Assembly: GCA_937927335.1 (NCBI GenBank)
Contig: CALBDU010000023.1
Coordinates: 1 to 64,000 of the forward strand
Direction: 5' to 3'
Length of the DNA: 64,000 nt
Source of the DNA: an uncultured Clostridium sp.
GTDB taxonomy: Bacteria; Bacillota; Clostridia; Clostridiales; Clostridiaceae
Position numbers and translations under genes: made by a program. Below are positions 37,392 to 46,797 of this stretch, one piece after another (within the stretch, counting starts at the first letter, position 1; the number at the start of each line of letters is the position of its first letter). The notes under the pieces are model-generated. The model did not search any database and was not told where the DNA came from. It worked only from the letters and a program-made list of their open reading frames with translations.

Positions 37392-38336
37392 TTAAAAAAT
37401 ATAGTAGTTGATATCTTCATATATTATTTTTATCATAACACCTAAAGGAATGGCCAGTATCATGCCAAGGAACCCGCCTAATTTATCACCCAGCAGCAAA
37501 AGAATTATCACTGCTACAGGATGCATGTTCACGCTGTCTCCCGTAATTTTAGGCTGCAGTATATTTCCCTCCAGCTGTTGTATAAGGTATAACCATAAAG
37601 CAACCCAAAGTGCTGTCCCCGGGGATTTCAAAACCGCAATGAGAATACATGGCACAGCGCCAAAAATAGGACCAAAATACGGAATTATATTAAAAAAAGC
37701 ATTAAGCAGTGATAATATTACGGGGAACTGTATTCTATAAATTATAAGTATTATAAATGTAAGGAACCCAATAATTGAACATAGAAAAAATTGACTGGCA
37801 ATATATTTTCCTAAAACCTTATCTATATCATCACCAGTTTTTTTAACGATGGGTCTCCAGGTCAAAGGGAATAAATTTATGAAACTGTTATATATAATGT
37901 CTCCATCTACTAAAAAATAGTAGGTTATGATTGGTATTACTGCTATGGATATCAGACTGCTGCCAATATTCAAGGTGGAGCTTAGAATTCCCTCCATGAA
38001 AGCTACAGAATTTCTGTTTATTCTTTCACTTATGTTATTTATTGCAGTAAGCATAACTTTATTTTCCTGCAGGGGTTTTAGTTTTCTGTAAAGGTCATCC
38101 AGCATTTGCTGGAACTTTGAAAATGTATCTCCTATACTGGAGCTCTCATTGATTAAAGAAGGCACAAGAAATATTATGCAGGAAATTAAAAATATAATTA
38201 TTAAAGATATTATAAGAATGGAACTCAATCTTTCATTAATTCCAAGCCATAATAATTTTAATTTCACTGGCCGTACCGTATAGGAAATGATAAAGGATAT
38301 TATGAGCAGGTATAAAAGCTCTTTAATTCCCCTCAC
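37392..38336 (-). CDS. AI-2E family transporter (putative permease)
   Basis: A 314-residue membrane protein with seven or so hydrophobic segments and the family motifs YFGPIFGAVPCILIAV and LLLGDKLGGFLGMILAIPLG in the last third. Substrates of the family are mostly unknown, despite the AI-2 exporter name. The start appears to be GTG 38336, immediately downstream of an in-frame TGA, so the N-terminus is shorter than many relatives and lacks part of the first helix. It overlaps the PRC-barrel gene by 14 bases, indicating coupling. Confidence 0.88.
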   Translation of the reverse strand: MRGIKELLYLLIISFIISYTVRPVKLKLLWLGINERLSSILIISLIIIFLISCIIFLVPSLINESSSIGDTFSKFQQMLDDLYRKLKPLQENKVMLTAINNISERINRNSVAFMEGILSSTLNIGSSLISIAVIPIITYYFLVDGDIIYNSFINLFPLTWRPIVKKTGDDIDKVLGKYIASQFFLCSIIGFLTFIILIIYRIQFPVILSLLNAFFNIIPYFGPIFGAVPCILIAVLKSPGTALWVALWLYLIQQLEGNILQPKITGDSVNMHPVAVIILLLLGDKLGGFLGMILAIPLGVMIKIIYEDINYYIF

Positions 38337-38826
38337 CCCCAGTCATTAGCCTGACCTTATGAGGCATGGTTGAAAAATTAAGCTTTTCTGAGCTGCTGCT
38401 CCATAAAATATTCCTGTCCCCCAGCATAAGCTCATTCATAAGAAGGATTTTTTTCCCTTTTAAGAAATTATTCATAAGGCCTGATGATAAAACAACACCA
38501 TAAATTATAAAATTTCTTTCTTCAAAAAGAACCTCCTCCAGCATTCCAAGAATATTTCCATTACGGTCAATGACATCCATTCCCTTTATTTTATTAAATG
38601 AAAGATGTTCACCTCTGCTTGTATTTTTAATGACCATGCTGTTATCAAAGCTTATAACATCTCCTGTCATCACATTTATTCTTCGATTAACCAAATCATA
38701 AGAGGATATTTCAAAGCCTGTAATCCTCTGTTTATGAAAATCCAGCAGCAGATCCCTTACAAATCCGACCCTGCTGTTTTTTATATGTATTACCTCCATA
38801 TAACTGAAATCCTTGCTTCTGTACAT
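38323..38826 (-). CDS. PRC-barrel domain protein
   Basis: A 167-residue protein with two PRC-barrel-like halves: SYMEVIHIKNSRVGFVRDLLLD near the start and KIKGMDVIDRNGNILGMLEEV after residue 90. The fold occurs in ribosome maturation and membrane-associated regulators; no specific role is clear here. I chose ATG 38826 because AAGGGG lies upstream, giving MYRSKDFSYMEVI. It overlaps the downstream permease gene by 14 bases. Confidence 0.78.
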   Translation of the reverse strand: MYRSKDFSYMEVIHIKNSRVGFVRDLLLDFHKQRITGFEISSYDLVNRRINVMTGDVISFDNSMVIKNTSRGEHLSFNKIKGMDVIDRNGNILGMLEEVLFEERNFIIYGVVLSSGLMNNFLKGKKILLMNELMLGDRNILWSSSSEKLNFSTMPHKVRLMTGGEGN

Positions 38827-38893
38827 TTTCACTGCCCCTTTAACTATAATATTATAGTTTTCCAATAATTTAATATTATATAAGTATTAAGGG

Positions 38894-38922
38894 CAAAAAA
38901 GGAAACTCCTAAGAGTTTCCTT
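38894..38922 (-). terminator. Terminator of the isc operon
   Basis: A 10-bp stem AAGGAAACTC / GAGTTTCCTT with a 4-base loop, 17 bases after the iscU stop, is followed by a T run on the minus strand. Confidence 0.88.
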
Positions 38923-38938
38923 TTATAGCTAATTCTTA

Positions 38939-39370
38939 TTATTCGCCGTGTACATGCTCATGGATTGTTTCTGAATGGTTTTTTGTTTCCCATGGCTCAA
39001 GACCTGCTTTTACTCGATAATCATTTATTGCTTTATGGATTGCTTCTTCTGCCAGCACTGAGCAGTGCATTTTTACTGGAGGAAGTCCGTCCAGTGCCTC
39101 TGCCACGGCTTTATTGGTAAGGCTCCAGGCTTCCTCAACAGACTTTCCTTTTATAAGCTCCGTAGCCATACTTGAGGATGCTATTGCAGATCCGCACCCA
39201 AAGGTTTTAAACTTAATATCCTTAATTATATTATCTTCAACCTTAATGAAAATTTTCATGATGTCTCCACACTGTGGATTACCTACTTCACCAACACCGT
39301 TGGCATCTTCAATTTCCCCTACGTTTCTTGGATTTCTGAAATGATCCATAACCTTTTCACTATATAACAT
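38939..39370 (-). CDS. iscU: Fe-S cluster scaffold protein IscU (NifU N-terminal type)
   Basis: A 143-residue scaffold on which IscS builds Fe-S clusters. The three Cys ligands lie in NPQCGDIM, FGCGSAIASSS and KMHCSVLAEEA. There is a C-terminal His-rich tail (HSETIHEHVHGE). It follows iscS by 2 bases in iscR-iscS-iscU. No hscA, hscB or fdx follows, as is usual in clostridia. Confidence 0.96.
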   Translation of the reverse strand: MLYSEKVMDHFRNPRNVGEIEDANGVGEVGNPQCGDIMKIFIKVEDNIIKDIKFKTFGCGSAIASSSMATELIKGKSVEEAWSLTNKAVAEALDGLPPVKMHCSVLAEEAIHKAINDYRVKAGLEPWETKNHSETIHEHVHGE

Positions 39371-39372
39371 TA

Positions 39373-40560
39373 TTATTTATCCCCTCTCTTTAAAAAGTCC
39401 TCCCAAAGTGGTGACATTTCTCTTCTTCTCTTGATTATATCAGGAATTACTTCCAGAGCATAGTCAATATCCTCTTCAGTGTTTTTAGCACCTAAAGTAA
39501 GTCTTATGGAACCGTGTGCTACCTCGTGCTTGCAGCCAATGGCCAGCAGAACATGGGATGGATCCAGCGAGGCTGATGCGCAGGCGCTGCCTGTGGAAGC
39601 TGATATTCCGGCATCGTCCAGGTCAAGCAGCAGTGTTTCACCTTCTACTCCTATAAAGCTTAAATTAACATTGTTAGGAAGTCTCTTATCTCCGGTTGGT
39701 CCGTTTAATTTTGCATATGGTATTTTTTCCATAAGGCCTTTCATCAATCTGTCCCTCATTTTTGTAAGTCTTGCTCTTTCCTCTGGGAGCTCATTAACTG
39801 CCAGTTCAATTGCCTTGCCTAAACCTACAATTCCTGGAGTGTTTTCTGTGCTTGCTCTTTTGCCTTTTTCCTGGCCGCCGCCATGGATAAGGTTTTCGAT
39901 TTTTACACCTTTTCTTATATAAAATGCGCCTACACCTTTAGGTCCATAAAATTTATGACCTGCCATGGAAAGCATATCAACCCCAAGGTCTTTAACATCT
40001 ATTGGCACATGTCCTACTGCCTGCACTGCATCAGTGTGGAAGTAAACATTCTTTTCCTTACAAATCTGTGCAATTTCCTTTATTGGCTGGATAGTTCCAA
40101 TTTCATTATTTGCAAACATTATAGAAACTAGAATTGTTTTATCGGTTATAGCGTTTTTAAGCTGTTCAAGACTTACAAAGCCCTGTTCATCTACAGGCAG
40201 GTATGTTACCTCAAATCCGTTTTTCTCAAGGAACTGGCCTGTATGGGTAATTGCATGATGCTCGATGGCTGTAGTTATTATATGGTTGCCCTTATTTTTA
40301 TTGGCAAATGCAATACCTTTTAATGCCCAGTTGTCTCCTTCAGAACCACCTGCAGTAAAGAAAATTTCTGAAGGTTCTGCATTGATTGCCTTTGCAACTC
40401 TCTCTCTTGCTACAGCAATTGCCTTTTTTGTTATGTCTGACATTTTATACATAGAGGATGGATTACCAAAATTATTTGTAAAATAAGGCAGCATCTCCTC
40501 TAAAACTTCAGGCTTTGTAAAGGTTGTTGCTGAATTGTCCATGTAAACTATTTTGTTCAT
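39373..40560 (-). CDS. iscS: Cysteine desulfurase IscS (NifS-like)
   Basis: A 395-residue class V PLP aminotransferase-fold enzyme that releases sulfur from cysteine for Fe-S clusters and thionucleosides. PLP Lys lies in SMAGHKFYGPKGVGAF; the mobile-loop Cys is in SACASASLDPSHVL. It lies 3 bases after iscR and 2 bases before iscU. Confidence 0.97.
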   Translation of the reverse strand: MNKIVYMDNSATTFTKPEVLEEMLPYFTNNFGNPSSMYKMSDITKKAIAVARERVAKAINAEPSEIFFTAGGSEGDNWALKGIAFANKNKGNHIITTAIEHHAITHTGQFLEKNGFEVTYLPVDEQGFVSLEQLKNAITDKTILVSIMFANNEIGTIQPIKEIAQICKEKNVYFHTDAVQAVGHVPIDVKDLGVDMLSMAGHKFYGPKGVGAFYIRKGVKIENLIHGGGQEKGKRASTENTPGIVGLGKAIELAVNELPEERARLTKMRDRLMKGLMEKIPYAKLNGPTGDKRLPNNVNLSFIGVEGETLLLDLDDAGISASTGSACASASLDPSHVLLAIGCKHEVAHGSIRLTLGAKNTEEDIDYALEVIPDIIKRRREMSPLWEDFLKRGDK

Positions 40561-40563
40561 AAA

Positions 40564-40995
40564 TTACACCTCTTTATTATTATTTTTCATACTATTGTAA
40601 TCATCAACCATGTCCTGCAAGGTTGTGGACTCCATAACACTGTCAATGCTGTCCTTTATCCTTGCCCATAGAAGTCTGGTGGCACAGCAGTCAATATTGC
40701 TGCATACGCCCTCCTCCAGACAATCTGATATTTCCACTGGTCCTTCCAGGACTTCCATTATTTCCGCCACTGTTATTTTATCCGGCGAATTGCTTAATAT
40801 GTAACCGCCCTGGGCACCCCTTATACTTTTAATCAGGTTTGCCTTTCTCAGTGGAGAAAACAGCTGTTCCAGATAATATTCTGATATATTCTGCCTTTCA
40901 GAAATGATTTTAATAGAAACAGGTTCTTCGCCGTAATGAATTGCTAAATCCACCATGGCCTTAACTCCATATCTTCCCTTTGTAGACAGCTTCAT
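40564..40995 (-). CDS. iscR: Rrf2 family Fe-S regulator IscR
   Basis: A 143-residue winged-helix regulator. Cys92, Cys98 and Cys104 (in CLEEGVCSNIDCCAT) fall at the same numbered positions as the cluster ligands of E. coli IscR, with an extra Cys103. It heads the isc operon and presumably senses Fe-S status and represses its own transcript. Confidence 0.93.
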   Translation of the reverse strand: MKLSTKGRYGVKAMVDLAIHYGEEPVSIKIISERQNISEYYLEQLFSPLRKANLIKSIRGAQGGYILSNSPDKITVAEIMEVLEGPVEISDCLEEGVCSNIDCCATRLLWARIKDSIDSVMESTTLQDMVDDYNSMKNNNKEV

Positions 40996-41041
40996 TTAAC
41001 CACTCCTTTAATGTTGAGTGTTTTACTACACTTTCAAATAT

Positions 41042-41070
41042 ATAATAGCAAATCCGAGTAATCTTGTCAA
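41042..41070 (-). promoter_or_regulatory. Promoter of iscR-iscS-iscU
   Basis: Perfect TTGACA (41065-41070) and TATTAT (41042-41047) on the minus strand, 17 bases apart. A small dyad AGTGT / ACACT (41017-41032) lies between it and the gene. I cannot assign a verified IscR site. Confidence 0.7.
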
Positions 41071-41173
41071 CAATATACCTGAAATATTTTATAAAGTTTA
41101 GTATTTTTATCCCATATATATTATAATATTATTAATATTCAATAATTTATATAATGAACAGGATGGTGAGGTT

Positions 41174-42286
41174 ATGTCATTAAAGTACAAAAGGTCGTTG
41201 GCTGAATACAACGCAGTCTCATATGTAAATGAAGACACTGAAATAATTTCCGAGGATAAGAGCGATATTGTGGATTGCGCTCTAGGTACAAATCCCTATG
41301 GACATACAAAACTTCTTGATAATATTAGTCCGGATATATTTAAAAATATAAACTTATATCCCGACTATCCTTATGTGGAATTGAAAAGAGATCTTGTGGA
41401 TTACTGGGCCACTGCGGCTGCCTTAAACATAAAGAATATCCAGATATCCAACGGCTCCATTGCTATACTTGAAAACATAAACAGGCTATTTATAGAGCCG
41501 GAATCCAAGGTTCTAGGCTGCTGCCCTCAGTTTACTGATTATGCCTGTGATATTAAGGCCATGGGCGGCACTTTTGAATATGTACTTTTAAAACCTGAAA
41601 ATAATTATAAATTTAATGTTCAGGATGTTCTAAACGCTATTAAACCAGATTATAAGCTTATTTATTTGGACAACCCCAACAACCCCACGGGACAGGTAAT
41701 TTCTTTAGAAGACATCAGACTTATACTTGAAGAGGCGGCAAAGTCAAACATTTGTGTAATCATCGATGAGGCATATGCAGATTTTATAAGTAAAGAAGAA
41801 AGCGCCATATCTCTTGTAAATGAATATGACAACCTTATTGTAACAAGGTCCTTTTCCAAGGGGCTGGGTCTTGCAGGAATGCGTATAGGTTACCTCATTG
41901 CAAGCGAAGAGCTTTGTTCATATTATACAAAGGCCAATTCCCCGTTCTCCATCAGCAATATATCAGCTTTTACGGCAAGAACCGCACTAAATGATTATGA
42001 TTTTATCAAGGAATCCTCCATGAAAATTGCAGAAAGTAAAAAAGCCTTTATGGACTCTTTGACCAAGCTTAAGGTTATGGAAACTGACCAAAGGGTTCCT
42101 ATTATGTTGATAAAATGCGATGATACCACTGTTGACCTGTTCAGCTTGTTTTATAAAAACAAAATTGCCACTGAAAGAGGTGCCGATTTCACTGGACTTG
42201 CAAAAAATTCAGTTAGATTTAAAATACCTAAGGATACAGAAAGAGTTATTAATTTGGTTAGAGAAATCGAGGATAAATTAAAATAG
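41174..42286 (+). CDS. HisC/CobD-like class I aminotransferase
   Basis: A 370-residue fold-type I PLP enzyme. NPYG occurs near residue 40, DNPNNPTGQVIS near 175, the PLP region IDEAYADFI, the lysine in TRSFSKGLGLAGMRIGY near 225, and a C-terminal RFKIP. This set belongs to histidinol-phosphate aminotransferase and its relative threonine-phosphate decarboxylase. The his operon starting at 52745 lacks hisC, and no cobalamin genes are in the window, so HisC is the more economical guess; I leave the symbol open. It is divergent from iscR and preceded by GGTGAGG. Confidence 0.85.
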   Translation: MSLKYKRSLAEYNAVSYVNEDTEIISEDKSDIVDCALGTNPYGHTKLLDNISPDIFKNINLYPDYPYVELKRDLVDYWATAAALNIKNIQISNGSIAILENINRLFIEPESKVLGCCPQFTDYACDIKAMGGTFEYVLLKPENNYKFNVQDVLNAIKPDYKLIYLDNPNNPTGQVISLEDIRLILEEAAKSNICVIIDEAYADFISKEESAISLVNEYDNLIVTRSFSKGLGLAGMRIGYLIASEELCSYYTKANSPFSISNISAFTARTALNDYDFIKESSMKIAESKKAFMDSLTKLKVMETDQRVPIMLIKCDDTTVDLFSLFYKNKIATERGADFTGLAKNSVRFKIPKDTERVINLVREIEDKLK

Positions 42287-42305
42287 GGCATTTGCCCTAT
42301 TTTTG
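42281..42305. terminator. Bidirectional terminator between the aminotransferase and rarA
   Basis: An 8-bp stem ATAGGGCA / TGCCCTAT (42283-42300) with a 2-base centre, flanked by AT-rich tails on both sides, lies at the convergent ends of the two genes. Confidence 0.85.
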
Positions 42306-43574
42306 CTTTATTTTATCCCAATATGCTTTGGATAATTGTTCATTTTTGTTATTTCCAGGAATATAATATTTTTTATTTTTTATTTTTTCTGGCAGGTAAA
42401 CCTGCTCAATATAATTATTTTCGTAACTGTGGGGATATAAATAGCCCTGCATACGGCCAGACTTTTTAGCAGCTGCATAATGTCCATCTTTTAAATACAA
42501 AGGAATTTCTCCCGTATCCATATTTTCAATATCCCTCAATGCAGCCTCTATGGAAGAAACTGCGGAATTGGATTTAGGTGAGGTAGCAAGAAGTATTACG
42601 GCTTCCGCCAAAGGAATCTTGGCCTCAGGAAATCCAAGCTGCATTGCTGAATCTACACAAGCTTTAACAATTGATACTGCCTGGGGATATGCAAGACCAA
42701 TATCTTCAGCTGCAATAACCAGAAGCCTTCTGCAAATTGATATAAGGTCTCCCGCTTTTACAAGCCTTGCAAGGTAATGAAGGGATGCATCTGCATCACT
42801 TCCCCGTATGGATTTCTGAAATGCGCTTAAAATGTCATAATGGTTATCCCCGGACTTGTCATAGTTAACTGCCCTGCTTTGTTCACAGCGCTTTACCGTA
42901 TCTATGTTTAGACAGATGCTCCCGTCTGTTTCACGGCTGGAGGTAGTTACACTAAGCTGCAGGATATTTACAGCTCTTCTCAGGTCTCCGTTGCTGAATT
43001 CTGCAATATACTCCAGCACCTCCCTGGTGCAATTTAATCTTGTTTCCCCTAAATCTCCCTCAATAATATACAGTGCCCTCTGAAGTCCTTTAACAATATC
43101 CTCTATTTCAAGGGGCTTGAATTCAAACACTGCCGATCTGCTTAATAAAGCATTATACACATAGAAATACGGATTTTCTGTAGTGCTTGCAATAAGAGTA
43201 ATTTTCCCGTTTTCAGTAAACTCCAGCAGTGACTGCTGCTGCTTTTTATTAAAATTTTGTATTTCATCAAGATACAAAAGCACACCCTTCATTGCAAGAA
43301 GACTGTCCAGGCTTCCGGTAATCTCCTTGATATCATTGACAGAGGCATTGGTTGCATTCAGTTTATAAAACTTTCTGTCTGTAGCTTTTGCAATTATGTT
43401 AGCTACTGTAGTTTTTCCAACCCCAGGAGGACCCCAGAAAACCATATTGGGGATCTGCCCGGATTCTAATATTTTATTGAAGATTTTTCCGCTGCCTATT
43501 AGATGGGGCTGCCCCACAACCTCATTAAGGGTTTCTGGTCGTATACGGTCAGCTAACGGTTTATCCAGCTTCAT
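42297..43574 (-). CDS. rarA: Replication-associated recombination protein RarA (MgsA)
   Basis: A 425-residue AAA+ ATPase related to clamp loader and RuvB-type proteins, acting at stalled forks. Walker A GPPGVGKTT (about 49-57), Walker B LLYLDEIQNFNK, sensor 1 STTENPYF and the C-terminal RarA-specific domain with GEIPLYLKDGHYAAAKK are present. It lies 12 bases after the membrane protein gene on the same strand. Confidence 0.95.
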   Translation of the reverse strand: MKLDKPLADRIRPETLNEVVGQPHLIGSGKIFNKILESGQIPNMVFWGPPGVGKTTVANIIAKATDRKFYKLNATNASVNDIKEITGSLDSLLAMKGVLLYLDEIQNFNKKQQQSLLEFTENGKITLIASTTENPYFYVYNALLSRSAVFEFKPLEIEDIVKGLQRALYIIEGDLGETRLNCTREVLEYIAEFSNGDLRRAVNILQLSVTTSSRETDGSICLNIDTVKRCEQSRAVNYDKSGDNHYDILSAFQKSIRGSDADASLHYLARLVKAGDLISICRRLLVIAAEDIGLAYPQAVSIVKACVDSAMQLGFPEAKIPLAEAVILLATSPKSNSAVSSIEAALRDIENMDTGEIPLYLKDGHYAAAKKSGRMQGYLYPHSYENNYIEQVYLPEKIKNKKYYIPGNNKNEQLSKAYWDKIKQK

Positions 43575-43586
43575 ATAAATACCTCT

Positions 43587-44309
43587 TTAATTCATTATAT
43601 ATGGATTGGTTTTAACTGCCAGGTTATGCAGATACGGATACTCTTTTTTCAAGTGAAGCATATACTTTACCCACTCTGCGGTTATATTTATGCTTGCTCT
43701 TTCTATATCCATGTATATATGGATAATGTCGTCACTGTTAAATAAAGCCACATCACCCCTGCTTTGGAACTCCTCAATAAGATGAAAAATTGAAAGCAGC
43801 AGTTCTGTAAATGTATCATGCTCCATTAGATTTGGATTTGACATAAGCAAAAGCATAAATTCCTTTTTCTTAAATAACAGCTGTTTCAGCTTTTCCAAAT
43901 CTGCAATTTCCATATTTATTTCTGGTTTATATTCACTCATCATATTGCTTAAATGTCTGTATTTTTCACTGCTCCAATCTGCTGCATTACCAAGTGCTGC
44001 CTGCAGGTTTGATATGTTCAAATCGTATTTTGAAAACATTCTTATTAGTTCATTTCCAATCTCACTATAGAATACCCCAATCAGTGTATTCATTCTTCTA
44101 ATGTTTTCGGCCTTTTCACTATGCTTCAGCAATCCCTCAATTACAATAGAGGTGAGAAAAACATAAATTGGGATATATGCAATCTGGGCTGTAAGATCAC
44201 TTAATGCAAATTTAAAATCATTAAAAATCATTATGTGAATACCATATAAAAGAAAAGAAAGGAGGAAAAACAACAAACCCAGCATTATTTCTGTTTTATA
44301 CTTTGTCAT
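43587..44309 (-). CDS. Membrane-anchored helical protein of unknown function (240 aa)
   Basis: I do not recognise a family. Two N-terminal hydrophobic helices (about 9-29 and 42-62) are followed by about 175 residues of predicted soluble helix, with SEIGNELIRMFSKYD and ERASINITAEWVKYMLHLKKEYPYLH as notable stretches. There is no enzymatic motif. Its start overlaps the end of hisK by 14 bases, so translation is probably coupled. It could be a regulator or anchor linked to the hisK or carrier protein, but that is context only. Confidence 0.8.
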   Translation of the reverse strand: MTKYKTEIMLGLLFFLLSFLLYGIHIMIFNDFKFALSDLTAQIAYIPIYVFLTSIVIEGLLKHSEKAENIRRMNTLIGVFYSEIGNELIRMFSKYDLNISNLQAALGNAADWSSEKYRHLSNMMSEYKPEINMEIADLEKLKQLLFKKKEFMLLLMSNPNLMEHDTFTELLLSIFHLIEEFQSRGDVALFNSDDIIHIYMDIERASINITAEWVKYMLHLKKEYPYLHNLAVKTNPYIMN

Positions 44310-45066
44310 ATATCTTTTTCCTTTCCTTGAAATATACGATCTTTAACTTGCATTGCTCGGCAAAAGCTCTGGCCATATCAAGCCTGCTGCCAACAGCTGC
44401 CGGGCTATGTGAATCAGATCCTATAGTAATGTGTTTTCCACCAAGCTCAGCGTATCTTTTATATATGGGGAGCAGGTTTTTTACTGCCGATTCCTTGTCA
44501 AACCTGCGGGTGTTAAGCTCTATGCAGGTATCATTTTCTATGAGTGTCTTCAGTATCTCATCAATTATTTGCTGATGGTCGGAGTAATAAAGTTCTTTAT
44601 CATCATAGTCTGCATATCTTGCAATATAATCAATGTGGCCCATGCTGTCAATATAGTGAAAGTTCTTTACACAGGTCAGCATACTACTTAGATACCTGTT
44701 ATAGGCTTCCTTTTTATCTTTACCCTTGTAAAAATCCTCATAGTAAAGGTCATAATTATCAACCAGATGAATGGAGCCAATTACATAATCGAAGGGATTT
44801 GCAATTACTATCTTACTGCTTTCCTTAAGACAGTCCTCCCTCATGCCTATCTCCACTCCAAGCAGCAAATTGCTGCTTCGATATTTCAGATATTGGTTAA
44901 AATATTCATCTATGTCAAAGAAAAATTCACCTTTTCTTGGATAATTCAAGTCCATATGCTCAGTTATTATCAGCTGGGTGCTGTTTTTATTTGCGCTGGC
45001 TATGGCATCTTCTAAAAGCATATCAGAATCAGTTGAAAATATGGTGTGTACGTGTGTATCAAACAT
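44296..45066 (-). CDS. hisK: PHP-family histidinol-phosphatase HisK
   Basis: A 256-residue PHP-domain phosphatase with the metal-binding HVH in MFDTHVHTIFSTDSDM, ITEHMDLN, YVIGSIHLVDN, and HITIGSDSHSPAAVGS near the C-terminus. It would hydrolyse histidinol phosphate. No HisN- or HAD-type phosphatase is fused to hisB here, so this gene fills that step. It follows the auxin-efflux carrier gene by 10 bases. Another PHP phosphoesterase specificity is possible. Confidence 0.88.
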   Translation of the reverse strand: MFDTHVHTIFSTDSDMLLEDAIASANKNSTQLIITEHMDLNYPRKGEFFFDIDEYFNQYLKYRSSNLLLGVEIGMREDCLKESSKIVIANPFDYVIGSIHLVDNYDLYYEDFYKGKDKKEAYNRYLSSMLTCVKNFHYIDSMGHIDYIARYADYDDKELYYSDHQQIIDEILKTLIENDTCIELNTRRFDKESAVKNLLPIYKRYAELGGKHITIGSDSHSPAAVGSRLDMARAFAEQCKLKIVYFKERKKIYDKV

Positions 45067-45076
45067 TGGTTCCTCC

Positions 45077-45982
45077 TTAAATGTTTATCAGAATAATAGG
45101 TATTGTAATCATTGATATTATGGTGGATATAAATATGCATTTAGATGCAAGCTTTGTATCTCCTCCGTATTTTTCTGCTAGTATGGATGCGATAACCGCT
45201 ACCGGCATGGTCTCTATTGTAACCCCTATTTCAAGGAGCAGTCTGTCAGCATTAAGCAGCCTCATGATAATCAAAGTAAGCAAGGGTCCAACTATCAGCC
45301 TTATAGCGGAAGCATAGTAAACCACAAAGCCTGAAAAAATTTCTTTTATATTAATCTCAGCCAGCATAGAGCCTACAATAATCATTGAAAGCGGAGTGGT
45401 CATAGCCCCAACTGAGCTTAGAGCCTTATATATAGGTACTGGTATGGTTATTGAAAATGAAAACAGCATAAGGCCGATAACCGTTGCAATTATACCCGGA
45501 TGCTTCAGCGCTGCTTTAAGTGATTTTATATCTTTTTTACCTGTGAAAAGCATGGTGCCATAACTCAGCATAAACAGGTTAAAGGGTATATTGAAAACTG
45601 AGCCGTAAAAAACACCAATTTTACCAAATAGGCCTTCCAAAACAGGATATCCCATGAAGCCGCAGTTTGAAAATATAATGGCAGCCCTTAATACCTTGTT
45701 TTTTCTGTCCTCAAATTTATAAGCAAAAATATAGCTCACAAATATTAATGCAAAATGTACAATTACTGAATAAATAAATATAAGCTTGGCCTTGTTCATC
45801 ATATCCTGGGAATATGAATAATTAAATGATGATACTATCAAACAGGGAAGAGTTATATCCAATAAGAAAGTAGACATTTTCTTATTAACTGCAGAATTGA
45901 ATATTTCTTTTTTTCTTGCATAAATACCTACAAGCATTATTATAGATAGAATAATTACCTGGTTTATTATATTAGCCTTCAT
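45077..45982 (-). CDS. Auxin efflux carrier (AEC) family transporter
   Basis: A 301-residue membrane protein with about ten hydrophobic segments; FSNCGFMGYPVLEGLFG and SMIIVGSMLAE are conserved AEC patterns. Bacterial members carry organic acids such as malate or malonate; the substrate here is unknown. It is first in a set with hisK and the 240-residue membrane protein. I see no amino-acid-specific feature. Confidence 0.88.
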   Translation of the reverse strand: MKANIINQVIILSIIMLVGIYARKKEIFNSAVNKKMSTFLLDITLPCLIVSSFNYSYSQDMMNKAKLIFIYSVIVHFALIFVSYIFAYKFEDRKNKVLRAAIIFSNCGFMGYPVLEGLFGKIGVFYGSVFNIPFNLFMLSYGTMLFTGKKDIKSLKAALKHPGIIATVIGLMLFSFSITIPVPIYKALSSVGAMTTPLSMIIVGSMLAEINIKEIFSGFVVYYASAIRLIVGPLLTLIIMRLLNADRLLLEIGVTIETMPVAVIASILAEKYGGDTKLASKCIFISTIISMITIPIILINI

Positions 45983-46065
45983 TTTGTCCCCCTACTGTTA
46001 AGTTAAATATTACATTTAAGATTTTACACTTAATAAAATAAAAAATAAAGTGCATATTAATAAAT

Positions 46066-46091
46066 ACAGAAAAAAGACTGCATATGCAGCC
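46066..46091 (-). terminator. Likely terminator of the his operon
   Basis: The palindrome CTGCATATGCAG with flanking G/C pairs (46076-46091), 6 bases after the hisE stop, is followed by TTTTTT on the minus strand. The loop is small, so it is weaker than the others. Confidence 0.65.
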
Positions 46092-46096
46092 CTGGT

Positions 46097-46429
46097 TCAA
46101 TAAATCTCTATATCGTTTCTTTCAGATTTCTTATTGCCGATTTTTTTTCTTCTATCCTCCAGCACAGCATTAACATCCTCAGGCTTTATACCAAGTTCGG
46201 CCATCATCACCAGGAGATGGTAGGTTAGATCACATATCTCATTGACGATTTCATCCTTATCCTTGTTTTTGCAGCCTATAATCACTTCAGTGCTTTCTTC
46301 TCCAATTTTTTTTAAAATTTTATCTAGACCCTTTTCAAAAAGATAATTTGTATAGGAGCCCTCCACCGGATTTTTTTTTCTATCTTCAATAACATCATAG
46401 AGCTTTTCTAATATACTATTTTCACTCAT
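46097..46429 (-). CDS. hisE: Phosphoribosyl-ATP pyrophosphatase HisE
   Basis: A 110-residue all-alpha MazG-like pyrophosphohydrolase, second step of histidine synthesis. The metal motif [21 protein letters not shown] is split into EEST and the acidic [16 protein letters not shown]. Its start overlaps hisI by 8 bases. It is a separate protein and not fused to HisI. Confidence 0.97.
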   Translation of the reverse strand: MSENSILEKLYDVIEDRKKNPVEGSYTNYLFEKGLDKILKKIGEESTEVIIGCKNKDKDEIVNEICDLTYHLLVMMAELGIKPEDVNAVLEDRRKKIGNKKSERNDIEIY

Positions 46430-46787
46430 TGAAATAACCTCCGTCTTCTTGATAATTACTGACCTCGGTATAAAAGCAGCTCCTGTTTCCTGTATGGCAG
46501 GCTGAACCCTGCTGAATAACCTTCAAAAGAAGGGTGTCCTTATCACAATCTATGCTGATGCTTTTTACAACCTGATAATGTCCTGAGGTTCCTCCCTTAT
46601 TCCACAGTTCATTTCTAGATCTGCTGTAAAACCATGTTTTGCCTGTTTCAACTGTTTTATTGAAGGATTCTTCGTTCATATATGCCATCATAAGCACTTC
46701 ATTATTTTCAAAGTCCTGAATAATGGCTGGTATCAATCCATTTTGAAGCTTTAAATCATTAAATTTCTCCACCAAGTATTTTTCCAT
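46422..46787 (-). CDS. hisI: Phosphoribosyl-AMP cyclohydrolase HisI
   Basis: A 121-residue cyclohydrolase, third step. Zn/Mg ligands lie in [17 protein letters not shown] and the Cys pair [25 protein letters not shown] is the conserved N-terminal block. It lies between hisF and hisE. Confidence 0.97.
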   Translation of the reverse strand: MEKYLVEKFNDLKLQNGLIPAIIQDFENNEVLMMAYMNEESFNKTVETGKTWFYSRSRNELWNKGGTSGHYQVVKSISIDCDKDTLLLKVIQQGSACHTGNRSCFYTEVSNYQEDGGYFNE

Positions 46788-46797
46788 ACACTATACC

